NCBI GenBank assembly: GCA_017458065.1
Contig: JAFTGD010000023.1
Location: 35,722-99,721 of the forward strand
Direction: 5' to 3'
Length of the DNA stretch: 64,000 nt
Source: Oscillospiraceae bacterium
GTDB lineage: Bacteria; Bacillota; Clostridia; Oscillospirales; Oscillospiraceae
The translations under genes and the position numbers were made by a program. Below the pieces are notes generated by a model, which was given only the letters and a program-made list of their open reading frames with translations, was not told where the DNA came from and did not search any database. Positions 40,341 to 48,902 of the stretch are shown here, piece by piece; the first letter of the stretch is position 1; each line of letters opens with the position of its first letter.

Positions 40341-40741
40341 GCGGTTCTTCCTCCCTGCATTTTCTTGACTTCCCACAGGTCGCCCACGCGGTCAGATAGC
40401 ACGTTTCCCAATGATCCCAGCTCGCAGGTTGCCTCTCCGTCTGCTCTGATCCGGATCTTATCTCTCAATTCACCGCTGCGAAGGGCATCATATTCGTCCC
40501 TCTCCGGCTCAGTGAGCAAAGAAAACGTCGCGTTTTCCTCCCGCAGGATCTCCAGCATGCGCCAGAGCTCCGGGTGTCCGGCGGCGTCAAGCCCGGTCAA
40601 AAAGAAATGAGCCTGCTTTCGGTACAGGAGGCAAAAATCCAAGCAGTTATACAGCATATTTTCCAGCTGCTGCCCGGTCGGACGCTCTGTGTCAGAACCC
40701 AAATCCAGTTCAAAGGTAAACAAATCGCTCGTTGATCTCAC
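40337..40741 (-). CDS. Small protein resembling an internally deleted radical-SAM/SPASM-type protein
   Basis: The 134 residues show two pieces of the radical-SAM peptide-maturase pattern: HFFLTGLDAAGHPELWRMLEILREE (like the fTGGDPxLHPdFW segment) and, further on, IRIRADGEATCELGSLGNVLSDRVGDLWE (like the C-terminal xxDGxVxPC--GNVxedSLxeiW). The CxxxCxxC cluster motif and most of the barrel are missing, so it cannot be an active radical enzyme. It could be a decayed gene or a small partner domain. It is first in the operon and intact as an ORF, overlapping the next gene by 4 bases. Confidence 0.5.
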   Translation of the reverse strand: MRSTSDLFTFELDLGSDTERPTGQQLENMLYNCLDFCLLYRKQAHFFLTGLDAAGHPELWRMLEILREENATFSLLTEPERDEYDALRSGELRDKIRIRADGEATCELGSLGNVLSDRVGDLWEVKKMQGGRTA

Positions 40742-40830
40742 TTCCCTTGCTTTCTGTTTTCATCATAATAGAATGTCTCTGTTCGCGCAAGTACGCACCT
40801 TTTTGTAACCCGCCCAATGTCAGAAAGCTC

Positions 40831-40875
40831 TTGCTTTTACATGCATGTTACAGTATAATTTGACTGTAACATGCA
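40831..40875 (+). promoter_or_regulatory. HxlR-type promoter with 13-bp palindromic operator
   Basis: TGCATGTTACAGT (40842-40854) and ACTGTAACATGCA (40863-40875) are perfect 13-bp arms eight bases apart. Promoter TTGCTT (40831-40836), 17 bases, TATAAT (40854-40859) lies inside it. The HxlR-family start is at 40902, so autoregulation is likely, and the divergent peptide operon begins 100 bases to the left. Confidence 0.75.
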
Positions 40876-40901
40876 ATTTGAAATTAATAGAGGTGTGACT
40901 G

Positions 40902-41243
40902 ATGAGATCAAAAGAAGATATCCTGCCCGATTGCCCGGTAGCCTTGACCGTCTCCATGATCGGCAGCAAGTGGAAGCTGCTGATCATGCGCAATCTCCTT
41001 GCCCGCCCCTGGCGCTTTAACGAGCTGCAAAAAAGTATCGACGGCATCAGCCAGAAGGCGCTGACGGAAGCCCTGCGCTCCATGGAGGCCGACGGCATCG
41101 TCAGCCGCACTGTCTATCCGGAGGTCCCTCCCCGCGTGGAATACGCCCTGACCGAGCTCGGAGAATCCATGCGTCCGATTATTCAATCGATGGAACAGTG
41201 GGGCAACAACTACAAGACGCAGACAGACAGATACACCACGTAA
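40902..41243 (+). CDS. HxlR-family winged-helix regulator
   Basis: This 113-residue protein has the HxlR pattern: CPVALTVSMIGSKWKLLIMRNLLARPWRFNELQKSI, SQKALTEALRSMEADGIVSR, YPEVPPRVEYALTELGESM. Such regulators respond to redox or electrophile stress and often use the Cys near residue 9. It is divergent from the peptide/ferredoxin-flavin operon and has an autoregulatory palindrome upstream. Confidence 0.9.
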   Translation: MRSKEDILPDCPVALTVSMIGSKWKLLIMRNLLARPWRFNELQKSIDGISQKALTEALRSMEADGIVSRTVYPEVPPRVEYALTELGESMRPIIQSMEQWGNNYKTQTDRYTT

Positions 41244-41250
41244 AGAGAAG

Positions 41251-41275
41251 CGCCGCCCGGCCGGGCGGCGTCTTT
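41251..41275 (+). terminator. Terminator after the HxlR-type gene
   Basis: CGCCGCCCGG followed at once by its complement CCGGGCGGCG, then TCTTTG. It lies 8 bases after the stop codon. Confidence 0.7.
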
Positions 41276-41354
41276 GATAGCACAAAAGATTCAAGCGGAA
41301 AATCGAACTGATTCTCAAATAAGCGTACTGCATGTTAAGGTGCAAAAAATTATT

Positions 41355-41382
41355 TTACTTATCTGAAAGCATCCTGTATAAT
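41355..41382 (+). promoter_or_regulatory. Promoter of the PhzF-like gene
   Basis: TTACTT (41355-41360), 16 bases, TATAAT (41377-41382). The ribosome site AAGGAGG follows, before ATG 41413. Confidence 0.6.
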
Positions 41383-41412
41383 GCAGGCATAACAATCAAG
41401 GAGGCAGCCGAC

Positions 41413-42192
41413 ATGAAACAGTATGTTGTTGACGCTTTTACCGATTCTGTCTTTCACGGGAACCAGGCCGCTGTGTGCGTGCTGGACAAATGGCCCGATG
41501 AGGAGCTGATGCTCAGCATCACCAGAGAGAACAACTTCTCCGAGACCGCCTTCACCGTCAAGGAGGGCGACAAATACCATCTGCGCTGGTTCACCCCCGG
41601 CGGCGAGATCGATCTCTGCGGGCACGCCACGCTGGGCACTGCCTACGTGCTGTTCCGCTTTTATGAGCAGAATGCGGACAAGCTTGTGTTTGACACGCTT
41701 TCCGGCGACCTGATCGTCACCCGCAAGGGCGATCTGCTGGAGATGGAGTTCCCCGCTTACGACCTGAAGCCGGTGGAAGTGACCGACGCCATGGAAGAAG
41801 CGCTCGGCGTCCGTCCCAACGCCGCCTATATGGCCCGCGACCTGCTCTGCGTGCTGGACGATGAACAGACGGTCCGCACCCTCACCCCCGACCTTGAGAA
41901 GATCAAGCAGATCGACGGACTGCTGCTGCACGTCACCGCCCGCGGCAGGGACGAGGACTGCGTATCCCGCAGCTTTGCGCCGAAGCTGGCGGTCTCGGAG
42001 GACCCGGTCTGCGGTTCCGGCCACTGCCACATCATCCCCTACTGGGCCGACACCCTGGCCAAAGATGAACTGGTGGCCTACCAGGCGTCCAAACGCGGCG
42101 GCACTCTCTACTGCCGTCGGGAGGGCAGCAAAATCTTCATGGCAGGCAAAGCGGCCCTCTACTCCATCGACGAGCTGTTCGTCGGCGTATAA
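41413..42192 (+). CDS. PhzF-family isomerase/epimerase-like protein
   Basis: This 259-residue protein has PhzF/DapF-fold features: VDAFTDSVFHGNQAAVCVL at the start, the acid Glu in NNFSETAFTV, FTPGGEIDLCGHATLGTAYVLF, and the second-half DPVCGSGHCHIIPYW. The family contains isomerases; PhzF itself acts in phenazine synthesis, but most members have unknown substrates and there is no phenazine gene here. ATG 41413 is chosen by AAGGAGG upstream; a longer frame from 41332 lacks one. Confidence 0.9.
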   Translation: MKQYVVDAFTDSVFHGNQAAVCVLDKWPDEELMLSITRENNFSETAFTVKEGDKYHLRWFTPGGEIDLCGHATLGTAYVLFRFYEQNADKLVFDTLSGDLIVTRKGDLLEMEFPAYDLKPVEVTDAMEEALGVRPNAAYMARDLLCVLDDEQTVRTLTPDLEKIKQIDGLLLHVTARGRDEDCVSRSFAPKLAVSEDPVCGSGHCHIIPYWADTLAKDELVAYQASKRGGTLYCRREGSKIFMAGKAALYSIDELFVGV

Positions 42193-42203
42193 AAAAGCAT
42201 CAG

Positions 42204-42250
42204 GCAAGTCACCCGAGGACGGGTTTCGTCCTCGGGTGACTTGCTTTTTT
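42204..42250. terminator. Strong bidirectional terminator
   Basis: An 18-bp perfect stem (42204-42221 with 42227-42244) is flanked by AAAAAAGCAT on the left and TTTTTT on the right. It serves the PhzF-like gene and the convergent LtrA-like gene. Confidence 0.93.
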
Positions 42251-42296
42251 GTTATGATCTTTCGCCGCCTGAAGCCTCGGTTCGGTCAGCCCGGTT

Positions 42297-43439
42297 TTAC
42301 TCCCCTTCTTCAGCGGGCAGCTCTTTCTTCACCGCTTCCGAGAAACGGTACATCATGAGAAAGATCCCGAAGATATAGAGGACCGTGATGGCGATGTTGA
42401 GATACATGCGCGTCCGGAACAGCAGCATCAGCGCCACAAAGCTGGCCGCGATCCCGAAGAGAAGCCACCGGAACCGGCGGGAAAAATCCAGGCGTTTTTT
42501 CGCATACCGCCCGGTGAGAAACAGGAAGACAAAATACAGGAGGAACGAGCCGATCAGAAACAGCGTCTTCGGCCACAGCGCAACCTCTTCCTCCCGCATG
42601 AACTCCAGCGCCGTCGTGATATTGTTCAGCGCAAAGATCAGCACCACATGGATCATCATATACCCCGTGCCGACCGTCTCTTTCTCCCGGTCCAGGATCC
42701 GGTTGTAGAGGATCCCGTAGCTCAGGAACAGCCCGACGACGATCAAAAATGCCATCAGAGAGAAGTAGACCGCGCTCAGGTTGAAGGCCCCTTCAAAGTA
42801 CGCCGCAATGGCGATGATCATTTCGCCGAAGGTGAACACCACGTACAGCATTGCGCGCTCGCTGAGATGGGCAAAGTCCGTGGACAGCAGACGGTTGATC
42901 CCGGTCGACAGCCCTGTGGCGATGATACCGAACAGGATCGGGATCAGGGCGATCGAAACTCCCGTCGCATGATAGATCGGGATCCCGATGAGGATAATCG
43001 CCGCCTCACCAAAGAGGATCGCAACGGTCCGTTTGATCGGGGCGACCTCCCAGGGGGCTTCGCGGTGCTCCCGCAGCTCGATGAGATACTGCACGCCGAT
43101 GTTGATCAGAATCAGGGCCCAGGCGATGTTGTACTGGTTAAAATAGTCCTGCCATGCCGTCCGGGTGCCTTCTGCCATGTAGTAAAGCAGATACATGTTG
43201 ATAAACAGGAAGACATGCTCCCGGACACCGTTCTTTCCAAAGCGGTTGATGTAGAAGGTAGAGAAGTTCCAGATCTGGATAATAGCGAGCGTACAGAGCA
43301 GATAGGTCAGGAAGGTCCATCCGCTGACAAAGCCGTTTTCGATATGGTGCATCAGCGAGTTGTTGCGCCCGATGATATAGACAAAGATCAGGTCGTAGAT
43401 AAGCTCCAGATATTCGACTTTCTTTTCTTCCTTCTGCAT
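42297..43439 (-). CDS. LtrA-family membrane protein
   Basis: This 380-residue membrane protein with about ten helices has the LtrA (low temperature requirement A) features: VEYLELIYDLIFVYIIGR at the start, ERAMLYVVFTFGEMIIAI in the middle. The function of the family is unknown despite the name. It lies 60 bases after the M18 aminopeptidase stop on the same strand. Confidence 0.88.
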   Translation of the reverse strand: MQKEEKKVEYLELIYDLIFVYIIGRNNSLMHHIENGFVSGWTFLTYLLCTLAIIQIWNFSTFYINRFGKNGVREHVFLFINMYLLYYMAEGTRTAWQDYFNQYNIAWALILINIGVQYLIELREHREAPWEVAPIKRTVAILFGEAAIILIGIPIYHATGVSIALIPILFGIIATGLSTGINRLLSTDFAHLSERAMLYVVFTFGEMIIAIAAYFEGAFNLSAVYFSLMAFLIVVGLFLSYGILYNRILDREKETVGTGYMMIHVVLIFALNNITTALEFMREEEVALWPKTLFLIGSFLLYFVFLFLTGRYAKKRLDFSRRFRWLLFGIAASFVALMLLFRTRMYLNIAITVLYIFGIFLMMYRFSEAVKKELPAEEGE

Positions 43440-43499
43440 GGCCGACTCTCCCGTTCTTTTATGTCGGTTTCACCGTCGTGAACCCGCTCGTGCTGTCTG

Positions 43500-44822
43500 T
43501 TATTCAATGGGGAAACGCGGTGTGATGATCTCGATGCCGTCTTCTTTTTCCGACAGGGAGCTGGAATACAGCATCTTTGCCAGCTTCACCAGTTCCGCCG
43601 TGTCCGCGGCGCCGCAGGTCTCATAGGGCGAGTGCATGGCAAGCTGGGCGATGCCGACATCCGCTGTTTTGACCGCGACCTGCTGGGACGAGATGTTGCC
43701 CAGCGTCGAGCCGCCGGGAATGTCCGAATGGTTGGTGAAGACCTGGAGTCTGACGCCTGCTTTCTCCGCAAGCATCCGGACGACGGCGGCCGATACCGCG
43801 TCGGTCGCGTATTTCTGATTACCGCTCTGCTTCAGTACCACGCCGCCGCCCAGCACCGGACGGTTGACCGGATCGCATTTCTCCGGATAATTGGGGTGCA
43901 GCGCGTGCGCGTTGTCCGCCGACAGCATAAAGCTCTGCGCCAGCTTTTCCCGGTACTCGCCCCGTGACAGTCCCAGCTCTTCCGCAATCCGCTCCAGGAC
44001 GTCTTTCAGGAAGGAAGATGCCGCGCCCTGCTTTGTCATGGAACCGACCTCTTCATTGTCAAAGACCACGTGAACCGGGATGCTGTCCGCGTCCGTGCTC
44101 TCCAGAAAACCGCAGAGCGAGGAATAGACACATTGCAGGTCGTCAAGCCTCGGGCTTGACAGGAACTCACCCGCTGCGCCCCAGACGCTTGGCGCCTGCC
44201 GGTTATACACAAAGAGATCATAGCTGACGATGGATTCCGCCGGTACGCCGGCTTCTGCCGCGATCAAGTCCGGGAAGCTCATGTCCCCCGCCAGTCCGTA
44301 CAGCGGCAGCATGTCCTTCTGAACCTTGAGGGCGCGGCCCTCGTTGGCGGTCCGGTCCATATGAATGGCAAGGCTGGGGATCAGGACCAGATCGCGCGGA
44401 ATATTCAGCAGTTTGCTTGATATTCGGCTGTCCGTCCGGACCAGCACGCGGCCGGCCACAGAAAGCGGCCTGTCAAACCAGGGCCCCAGCAGCGCGCCGC
44501 CGTACAGTTCGACGTTCAGTTTTGTATACTTGCCGTCGACCGTGATTTCGGGGTTCTCCTTGATTTTGAGCACCGGCGAATCACTGTGCGAGGCCATGAT
44601 CATAAATCCCCGGAAGGAACGCCTGGGGATGCGAAAGGCAATGAGCGCCGAGTCGTTGCGGGTGACAAAATACTTTCCGCCCTCCTGCAGCTTCCACTGT
44701 CTGCTCTCAGAAAGCGGCGCATAGCCCGCCTCCGTAAGCTTCCGGCGCTGGCCTTCAATGACATGATAAACGCTCGGATGCTCCTGGATAAACGTCAATA
44801 ATCCCTTGCTGTACTGGTCCAT
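43500..44822 (-). CDS. M18-family aminopeptidase
   Basis: This 440-residue zinc aminopeptidase has the family metal and active-site motifs: MIMASHSDSPVLKIKENPE (first His), VVFDNEEVGS (Glu pair), SADNAHALHPNYPE, and HSDIPGGSTLGNISSQ near the end. It removes N-terminal, often acidic or neutral, residues from peptides in the cytoplasm. Length matches the family. It fits the peptide-utilising profile of this region. Confidence 0.92.
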   Translation of the reverse strand: MDQYSKGLLTFIQEHPSVYHVIEGQRRKLTEAGYAPLSESRQWKLQEGGKYFVTRNDSALIAFRIPRRSFRGFMIMASHSDSPVLKIKENPEITVDGKYTKLNVELYGGALLGPWFDRPLSVAGRVLVRTDSRISSKLLNIPRDLVLIPSLAIHMDRTANEGRALKVQKDMLPLYGLAGDMSFPDLIAAEAGVPAESIVSYDLFVYNRQAPSVWGAAGEFLSSPRLDDLQCVYSSLCGFLESTDADSIPVHVVFDNEEVGSMTKQGAASSFLKDVLERIAEELGLSRGEYREKLAQSFMLSADNAHALHPNYPEKCDPVNRPVLGGGVVLKQSGNQKYATDAVSAAVVRMLAEKAGVRLQVFTNHSDIPGGSTLGNISSQQVAVKTADVGIAQLAMHSPYETCGAADTAELVKLAKMLYSSSLSEKEDGIEIITPRFPIE

Positions 44823-45090
44823 CTTACGGTCTCCTTTGCCTCATTTCAGCTTGTATTTTACCAGAGATTCCATTTTCTGTCCATAATCCGCTGAAAACAC
44901 AGCTGCACCGCCCAGCCGGGCGGCGCTTTATCATGCTGTCTGATGCTCTCAAACGGCCGGTCGAACTTGCTGTTACCGGATCTTGAAAACCATTTGACCC
45001 TTTCCGCTCCAAAAAACTTACTCTACAGCACTCTTTTCTCCGCGCAACACTTTCGGCTATTTTTGTTTTCGAGCAAAAATCTGCCGCAAA

Positions 45091-45557
45091 TCGGTTGACT
45101 TGGGATCATCTTTCTGCTGCATCCCTACTCCAACAACGTCCTCAAACGCACGATAAAGACGCCAAAGGTGTACTTCTATGATACCGGTCTCGTCTGCTAC
45201 CTCACGCGCTGGTCCTCTCCGGAGGTTGCCGAGAGCGGCGCCATGAACGGCGCTCTGCTGGAAAACTTCACCGCGTCGGAGATCATGAAGAGTTATCAGA
45301 ATGCGGGACTGGAGCCGTATCTCTACTTCTACCGCGACCGCGACTCCAAGGAGATCGACGTCATCCTCGAGGGCGACGGCAAGCTCTGTCCGCTTGAGAT
45401 CAAAAAAACCGCCACACCGGACAAACGTCTGACCCGCGTCTTCAACGTGATCGACAAATCCCCGCTCCAGCTCGGCACCGGCGCAATTCTCTGCATGGCC
45501 GATAAATTCAGCGCTTTTGACAGCGATCATTTGATCGTGCCGATTTGGATGATATAA
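45091..45557 (+). pseudogene. C-terminal remnant of an AAA ATPase with DUF4143 domain
   Basis: The frame TIKTPKVYFYDTGLVCYLTRW through LEPYLYFYRDRDSKEIDVIL and LCPLEIKKTATPDKR is the C-terminal half of AAA/DUF4143 proteins. A TGA stops the frame at 45088-45090 and the N-terminal ATPase domain is gone. The remaining piece has a possible internal GTG start at 45168 but no clear ribosome site, so it is called a remnant. Confidence 0.75.
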
Positions 45558-45620
45558 CGTGATTTGCTATTCTTGCAAATCCTCAAATCGGTCTGACTTC
45601 AAGATATGCTGATGGTTCTT

Positions 45621-46934
45621 TCAAAGCAGACGGTTAACTCGCTTAATATAGAAAAATGCTGTGATAGCAATCAACACCTCTGTAGCAGGCAATGCCAGCC
45701 AGACACCGTCCATACCCGTCAAGAGAGGCAGCAGGAAGCACATAGCGCTGCTAAGGATTATACTATGCGCAAAACCAACCAGAATGGAAGCCTTCTCTCT
45801 CATGACAGACTGCAAATAATAGGCAGCAAGAACGGTCACGCCAAGAAAAGGATAAACCAGGAAATGAAGTCGGAATGCTCTTGGGACTACAGCCAATACC
45901 TCATTGTTCGCATCCATGAAAACTCTTGTGATCTGAGCAGGGATCAATTCACCAAGAGTCATGAAAACTGCGCCCATTATGATTACCGTAATGAAAGAGT
46001 ATTTCCAAACAATTCGGATTCGCTCTGACTGATTTGCACCGTAATTTGTTGAAACAAGTGGCTGTATTGCCTGCCCAACACCGCCGAAAAGGGCCTGTAG
46101 CAGAGACATGATTGTCGCAATGACCCCATAAACCGCAAGTTCCGTTGTTCCGCCGTATCTAAGAATCTGATTGTTCACCACCGCGCTAATAACTATTGTG
46201 CCCAGATCCAATGCGCTTGCACCGATTCCAATCTGAAAGATTTTGCGGATACCTTTTGAATAATGCCGTGGTTTGATGAGCTTCAGCCTGCAGTCCGCCC
46301 GGAAGAAATAGCACCCCATGATAATCGCCTGCACGATAGTGCCGATTACAGTGGCTAATGCAGCTCCTGTCATTCCCATTTTCATAGGGAATACCAGAAA
46401 CCAATCTCCAAACATGTTCATGCAGCCGCCCACAATCACGGCGGCCATAACAAGCTTTGGAGCGCCATCGTTTCGTATGAACGCTGGTATAAAAATCGTA
46501 AAGACAAAAACAGGCAAAAACCAGATAATCAGGCTCCCGTATTCAATGGTTTTCGGCAACACATCGTCATTTGCTCCAAACAGCCGAAAGGTCTGCTCCT
46601 TAAAAAGCAGTAAGGCAATCCATGCCACAGCAGTGATAACCGCCATAAGCAGACACGCAACCGTGAAGCAGGCGTTTCCTTTCTCTTCGTTGCCTTCCCC
46701 TCTGGCAATACTCATCATAACAGAGCCACCGATTCCGCAAAGAATCGAAAGAAACACTATAAGGCCATAGATCGGAGCAATGACTGCCATTGAACCAGTA
46801 CCAGGCACACCTTCTGATTGCCCTACAGCAATTGTGTCAACGAAGCTATAGATTGACATTACAATCGCACCGATCAAAGAGGGAGCAAGCAACTTGTGAT
46901 AAAGGAGACTGATGTCATCTTTCAGAAAATCCAT
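45621..46934 (-). CDS. MATE-family efflux transporter
   Basis: This 437-residue protein with about 12 helices matches MATE exporters: APSLIGAIVMSIYSFVDTIAVGQSEG in helix 1, IRNDGAPKLVMAAVIVGGCMNMFGDWFLV in the middle, and the repeat GVGQAIQPLVSTNYGANQSERI in the second half. It likely exports a drug or metabolite in exchange for cations. ATG 46934 is fixed by GGAGG eight bases upstream. The gene is visibly lower in G+C than its neighbours, suggesting separate acquisition. Confidence 0.9.
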   Translation of the reverse strand: MDFLKDDISLLYHKLLAPSLIGAIVMSIYSFVDTIAVGQSEGVPGTGSMAVIAPIYGLIVFLSILCGIGGSVMMSIARGEGNEEKGNACFTVACLLMAVITAVAWIALLLFKEQTFRLFGANDDVLPKTIEYGSLIIWFLPVFVFTIFIPAFIRNDGAPKLVMAAVIVGGCMNMFGDWFLVFPMKMGMTGAALATVIGTIVQAIIMGCYFFRADCRLKLIKPRHYSKGIRKIFQIGIGASALDLGTIVISAVVNNQILRYGGTTELAVYGVIATIMSLLQALFGGVGQAIQPLVSTNYGANQSERIRIVWKYSFITVIIMGAVFMTLGELIPAQITRVFMDANNEVLAVVPRAFRLHFLVYPFLGVTVLAAYYLQSVMREKASILVGFAHSIILSSAMCFLLPLLTGMDGVWLALPATEVLIAITAFFYIKRVNRLL

Positions 46935-47169
46935 GTCAAAACCTCCAATTCGTCGGCGTTTGACATAGAAAAACGCCGAACAAGAATCACCGATCCTCAC
47001 CCTTTCTCAGACGGCATCGCCTCATACGCTGCGCTTGCCTCGTCCAGTCTTTTTGGATCGACATCTTATCCGGCGTGCAATTACGATTTACACATCCTCC
47101 GATGAACCTATTCAATATAGCACGAATTTAAAAGCTTGTCACGCATTAATTGCGAGTTGTCGTGATTGC

Positions 47170-47640
47170 TTATAACCGCCCTTCCTGATATACAAAGGTG
47201 GTAATACTTTCACTCGTCACAGAGACAATATTATCTCCATGCCGCAGTTCCAATTCCGGGATCTCCCAGGTGCCCGCGCTGACGGTTTTGCCGATAGATT
47301 CTCCGTCAACCGTCCAGCGGAGTGTAGTATCCGCTGTGGTAGTAATAATGGGAACAACAGGCATGAAATCATTCGTAAGCGTGGCTGTTCCGCTCCCAGA
47401 GACGATCACGGTGCTTTCTGCCACGGTAGAGGAATGCGTCCCCATCCGTACAGGAGAGTACAAGCTGTCCCTTACCCGTTTTCGGATCATAGTTAGGTTC
47501 AGCCTCCAGAGTCCCGACCGCGTACAGCGTAGGATTCTCACTGAGGATCACCTGGCAGAGCCGCCCGGCGAAGAGGTTCACGACGTCAGTGACCAGGTTA
47601 TCGTAGTAAGCGCGGCGGCCAAGCATGGAGAAGCGTTCTG
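47170..47640 (-). pseudogene. Remnant of a siphophage tail protein, frameshifted
   Basis: Two frames together give the C-terminal part of a distal-tail-type protein: LGRRAYYDNLVTDVVNLFAGR to LVLSCTDGDAFLY in one frame, then VSGSGTATLTNDFMPVVPIITTT to GDNIVSVTSESITTFVYQEG in another. The break is near 47440. The left end abuts a DUF1016 fragment out of frame. No other phage gene is nearby, so this is debris from a lost prophage. Confidence 0.65.
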
Positions 47641-47981
47641 TAATGCGTCCATGAGAGCAGTGGCAAAGATTTTCCACTCGCTGCGTGGAAAATCTCCGGG
47701 AAGGTCTTATAAAACAGATAGAAGTTATACAGGTTTGTTTTCGTAAAACCCTTGCCGTACTCATCGGTCAGCTCTCTCGACAGCCTTTTGATGATCTCTA
47801 TCCCATACTCGGCGCGCTCCCCTCCGCGCAGTTCCTCTTCTGCGATCCTGCGACCGAGGAGCCAGTTGCGCTGCACAAGGGCAACATTGACTGCCTGATA
47901 TGCACTGTCACGGGCAACCTCGATGATACCGCGCATATCCTGCAGGATATCTTGGCTGCTTTCGTAGGGAAGCATAGACAT
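47600..47981 (-). pseudogene. N-terminal fragment of a DUF1016/YhcG-type PD-(D/E)XK nuclease
   Basis: About 120 residues match the DUF1016 N-terminal domain (VNVALVQRNWLLGRRIAEEEL, YGKGFTKTNLYNFYLFYKTFPEIF, LSWTHYRTLL). Right after the conserved HYRTLL the frame leaves the family and runs into the phage-tail remnant, so the C-terminal nuclease domain is deleted. Confidence 0.75.
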
Positions 47982-48026
47982 ATTCTGATGGAGATCACCA
48001 AGACGCTATGAGCCGGGATAAAACAC

Positions 48027-48075
48027 AAGCGCCTGTGACGGAGGGAAGAAGCCTCTCCACACAGGCGCTTTTCTC
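48027..48075 (+). terminator. Orphan terminator hairpin
   Basis: AAGCGCCTGTG (48027-48037) pairs with CACAGGCGCTT (48060-48070), followed by TTCTC. No plus-strand gene precedes it, so it may remain from a lost gene. To its right, GAAACGATAGC is repeated directly (near 48079 and 48098). Confidence 0.5.
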
Positions 48076-48295
48076 ATTGAAACGATAGCCGGTTTTGAAA
48101 CGATAGCTTTTCTGCCCGGAGGCCGGAACAGGCTTTTCGCAGCGGAAATCAGGCGGCTTTTCGGATGATCGATATGCATGATGCACCCGCCATTTCCTGA
48201 AAAGTGCCTGTTCTCAGCTCCGGGGTGCATTTTTGAGGGTGGGGTGCATCCCTACAAACGGGAATTTTATGAAGTCATTCAAACATCACCATAAA

Positions 48296-48688
48296 TTATA
48301 ATGTAATAGCCTTGGGTGTTTCCGTAAATGAATAGATCGTTGCCGTTCCGCTCTCAAAAAAGAATACGGTCATTGTCCCGTTATCCGGGTCTGCTAGACC
48401 TTTCAGTGACGGATTGGCTTCCAACATGGCAACCCTTGCCTCACGGCGCAGGTCTTCTTTCATGATACCCTCAACACGAATCCATTTCCCTTCATGCATG
48501 CCGCAGATTTCAACTCGTCCATTTTTTGAAAGTTGCTGATATACCTTTTTCGTATTGTTGGTTTCAATATAGAGTTTCCCCTCATAGTCGCAAAGCGCTC
48601 CGAACGGCCGGACATGCGGCTGTCCTTCTTCATCGGTTGCAAGGAAAAATGTTCCACAGTTCCTTAAAAAATCGTATGCTTCTTTCAT
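48296..48688 (-). CDS. Pyridoxamine 5'-phosphate oxidase-family protein
   Basis: This 130-residue protein is a PNPOx-like split barrel: FLATDEEGQPHVRPFGALCDYEGKLYIETNNTKKVYQQL, then GRVEICGMHEGKWIRVEG. Such proteins bind FMN or similar cofactors; substrates are mostly unknown. ATG 48688 has AAGGAG upstream; the longer frame does not. It lies downstream of the CobI-type gene on the same strand, separated by a terminator-like hairpin. Confidence 0.87.
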   Translation of the reverse strand: MKEAYDFLRNCGTFFLATDEEGQPHVRPFGALCDYEGKLYIETNNTKKVYQQLSKNGRVEICGMHEGKWIRVEGIMKEDLRREARVAMLEANPSLKGLADPDNGTMTVFFFESGTATIYSFTETPKAITL

Positions 48689-48792
48689 TGGTTTGTACTC
48701 CTTTCTGTTAATCAAATCCCGATATGTCAGCATGATTCTAACATAAATTCCGACCTTATGCAATCGCACATCTTTATTCCACATTAAATAAA

Positions 48793-48822
48793 ACCCCCGA
48801 GAACTGTTATTCCTCAGGGGAA
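48793..48822 (-). terminator. Terminator after the CobI-type gene
   Basis: On the minus strand CCCCTGAG pairs with CTCGGGG across one bulge, followed by TTTTATTT. It lies about 80 bases after the CobI-type stop. Confidence 0.6.
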
Positions 48823-48902
48823 GATAAATAAACTGGAATTATCTAATTCAAATAAAGCATATTTGCGAGCAACCAAATGCTCTTTCTTGACGGCGTCGCT
48901 GC

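Noticed and set aside
40337-40741. Active radical-SAM maturase.
   Set aside because: There is no CxxxCxxC cluster motif and most of the barrel is missing.
48079-48249. CRISPR array.
   Set aside because: Repeats are short (9-11 bases), irregularly spaced and only in two copies, and no cas genes are nearby.
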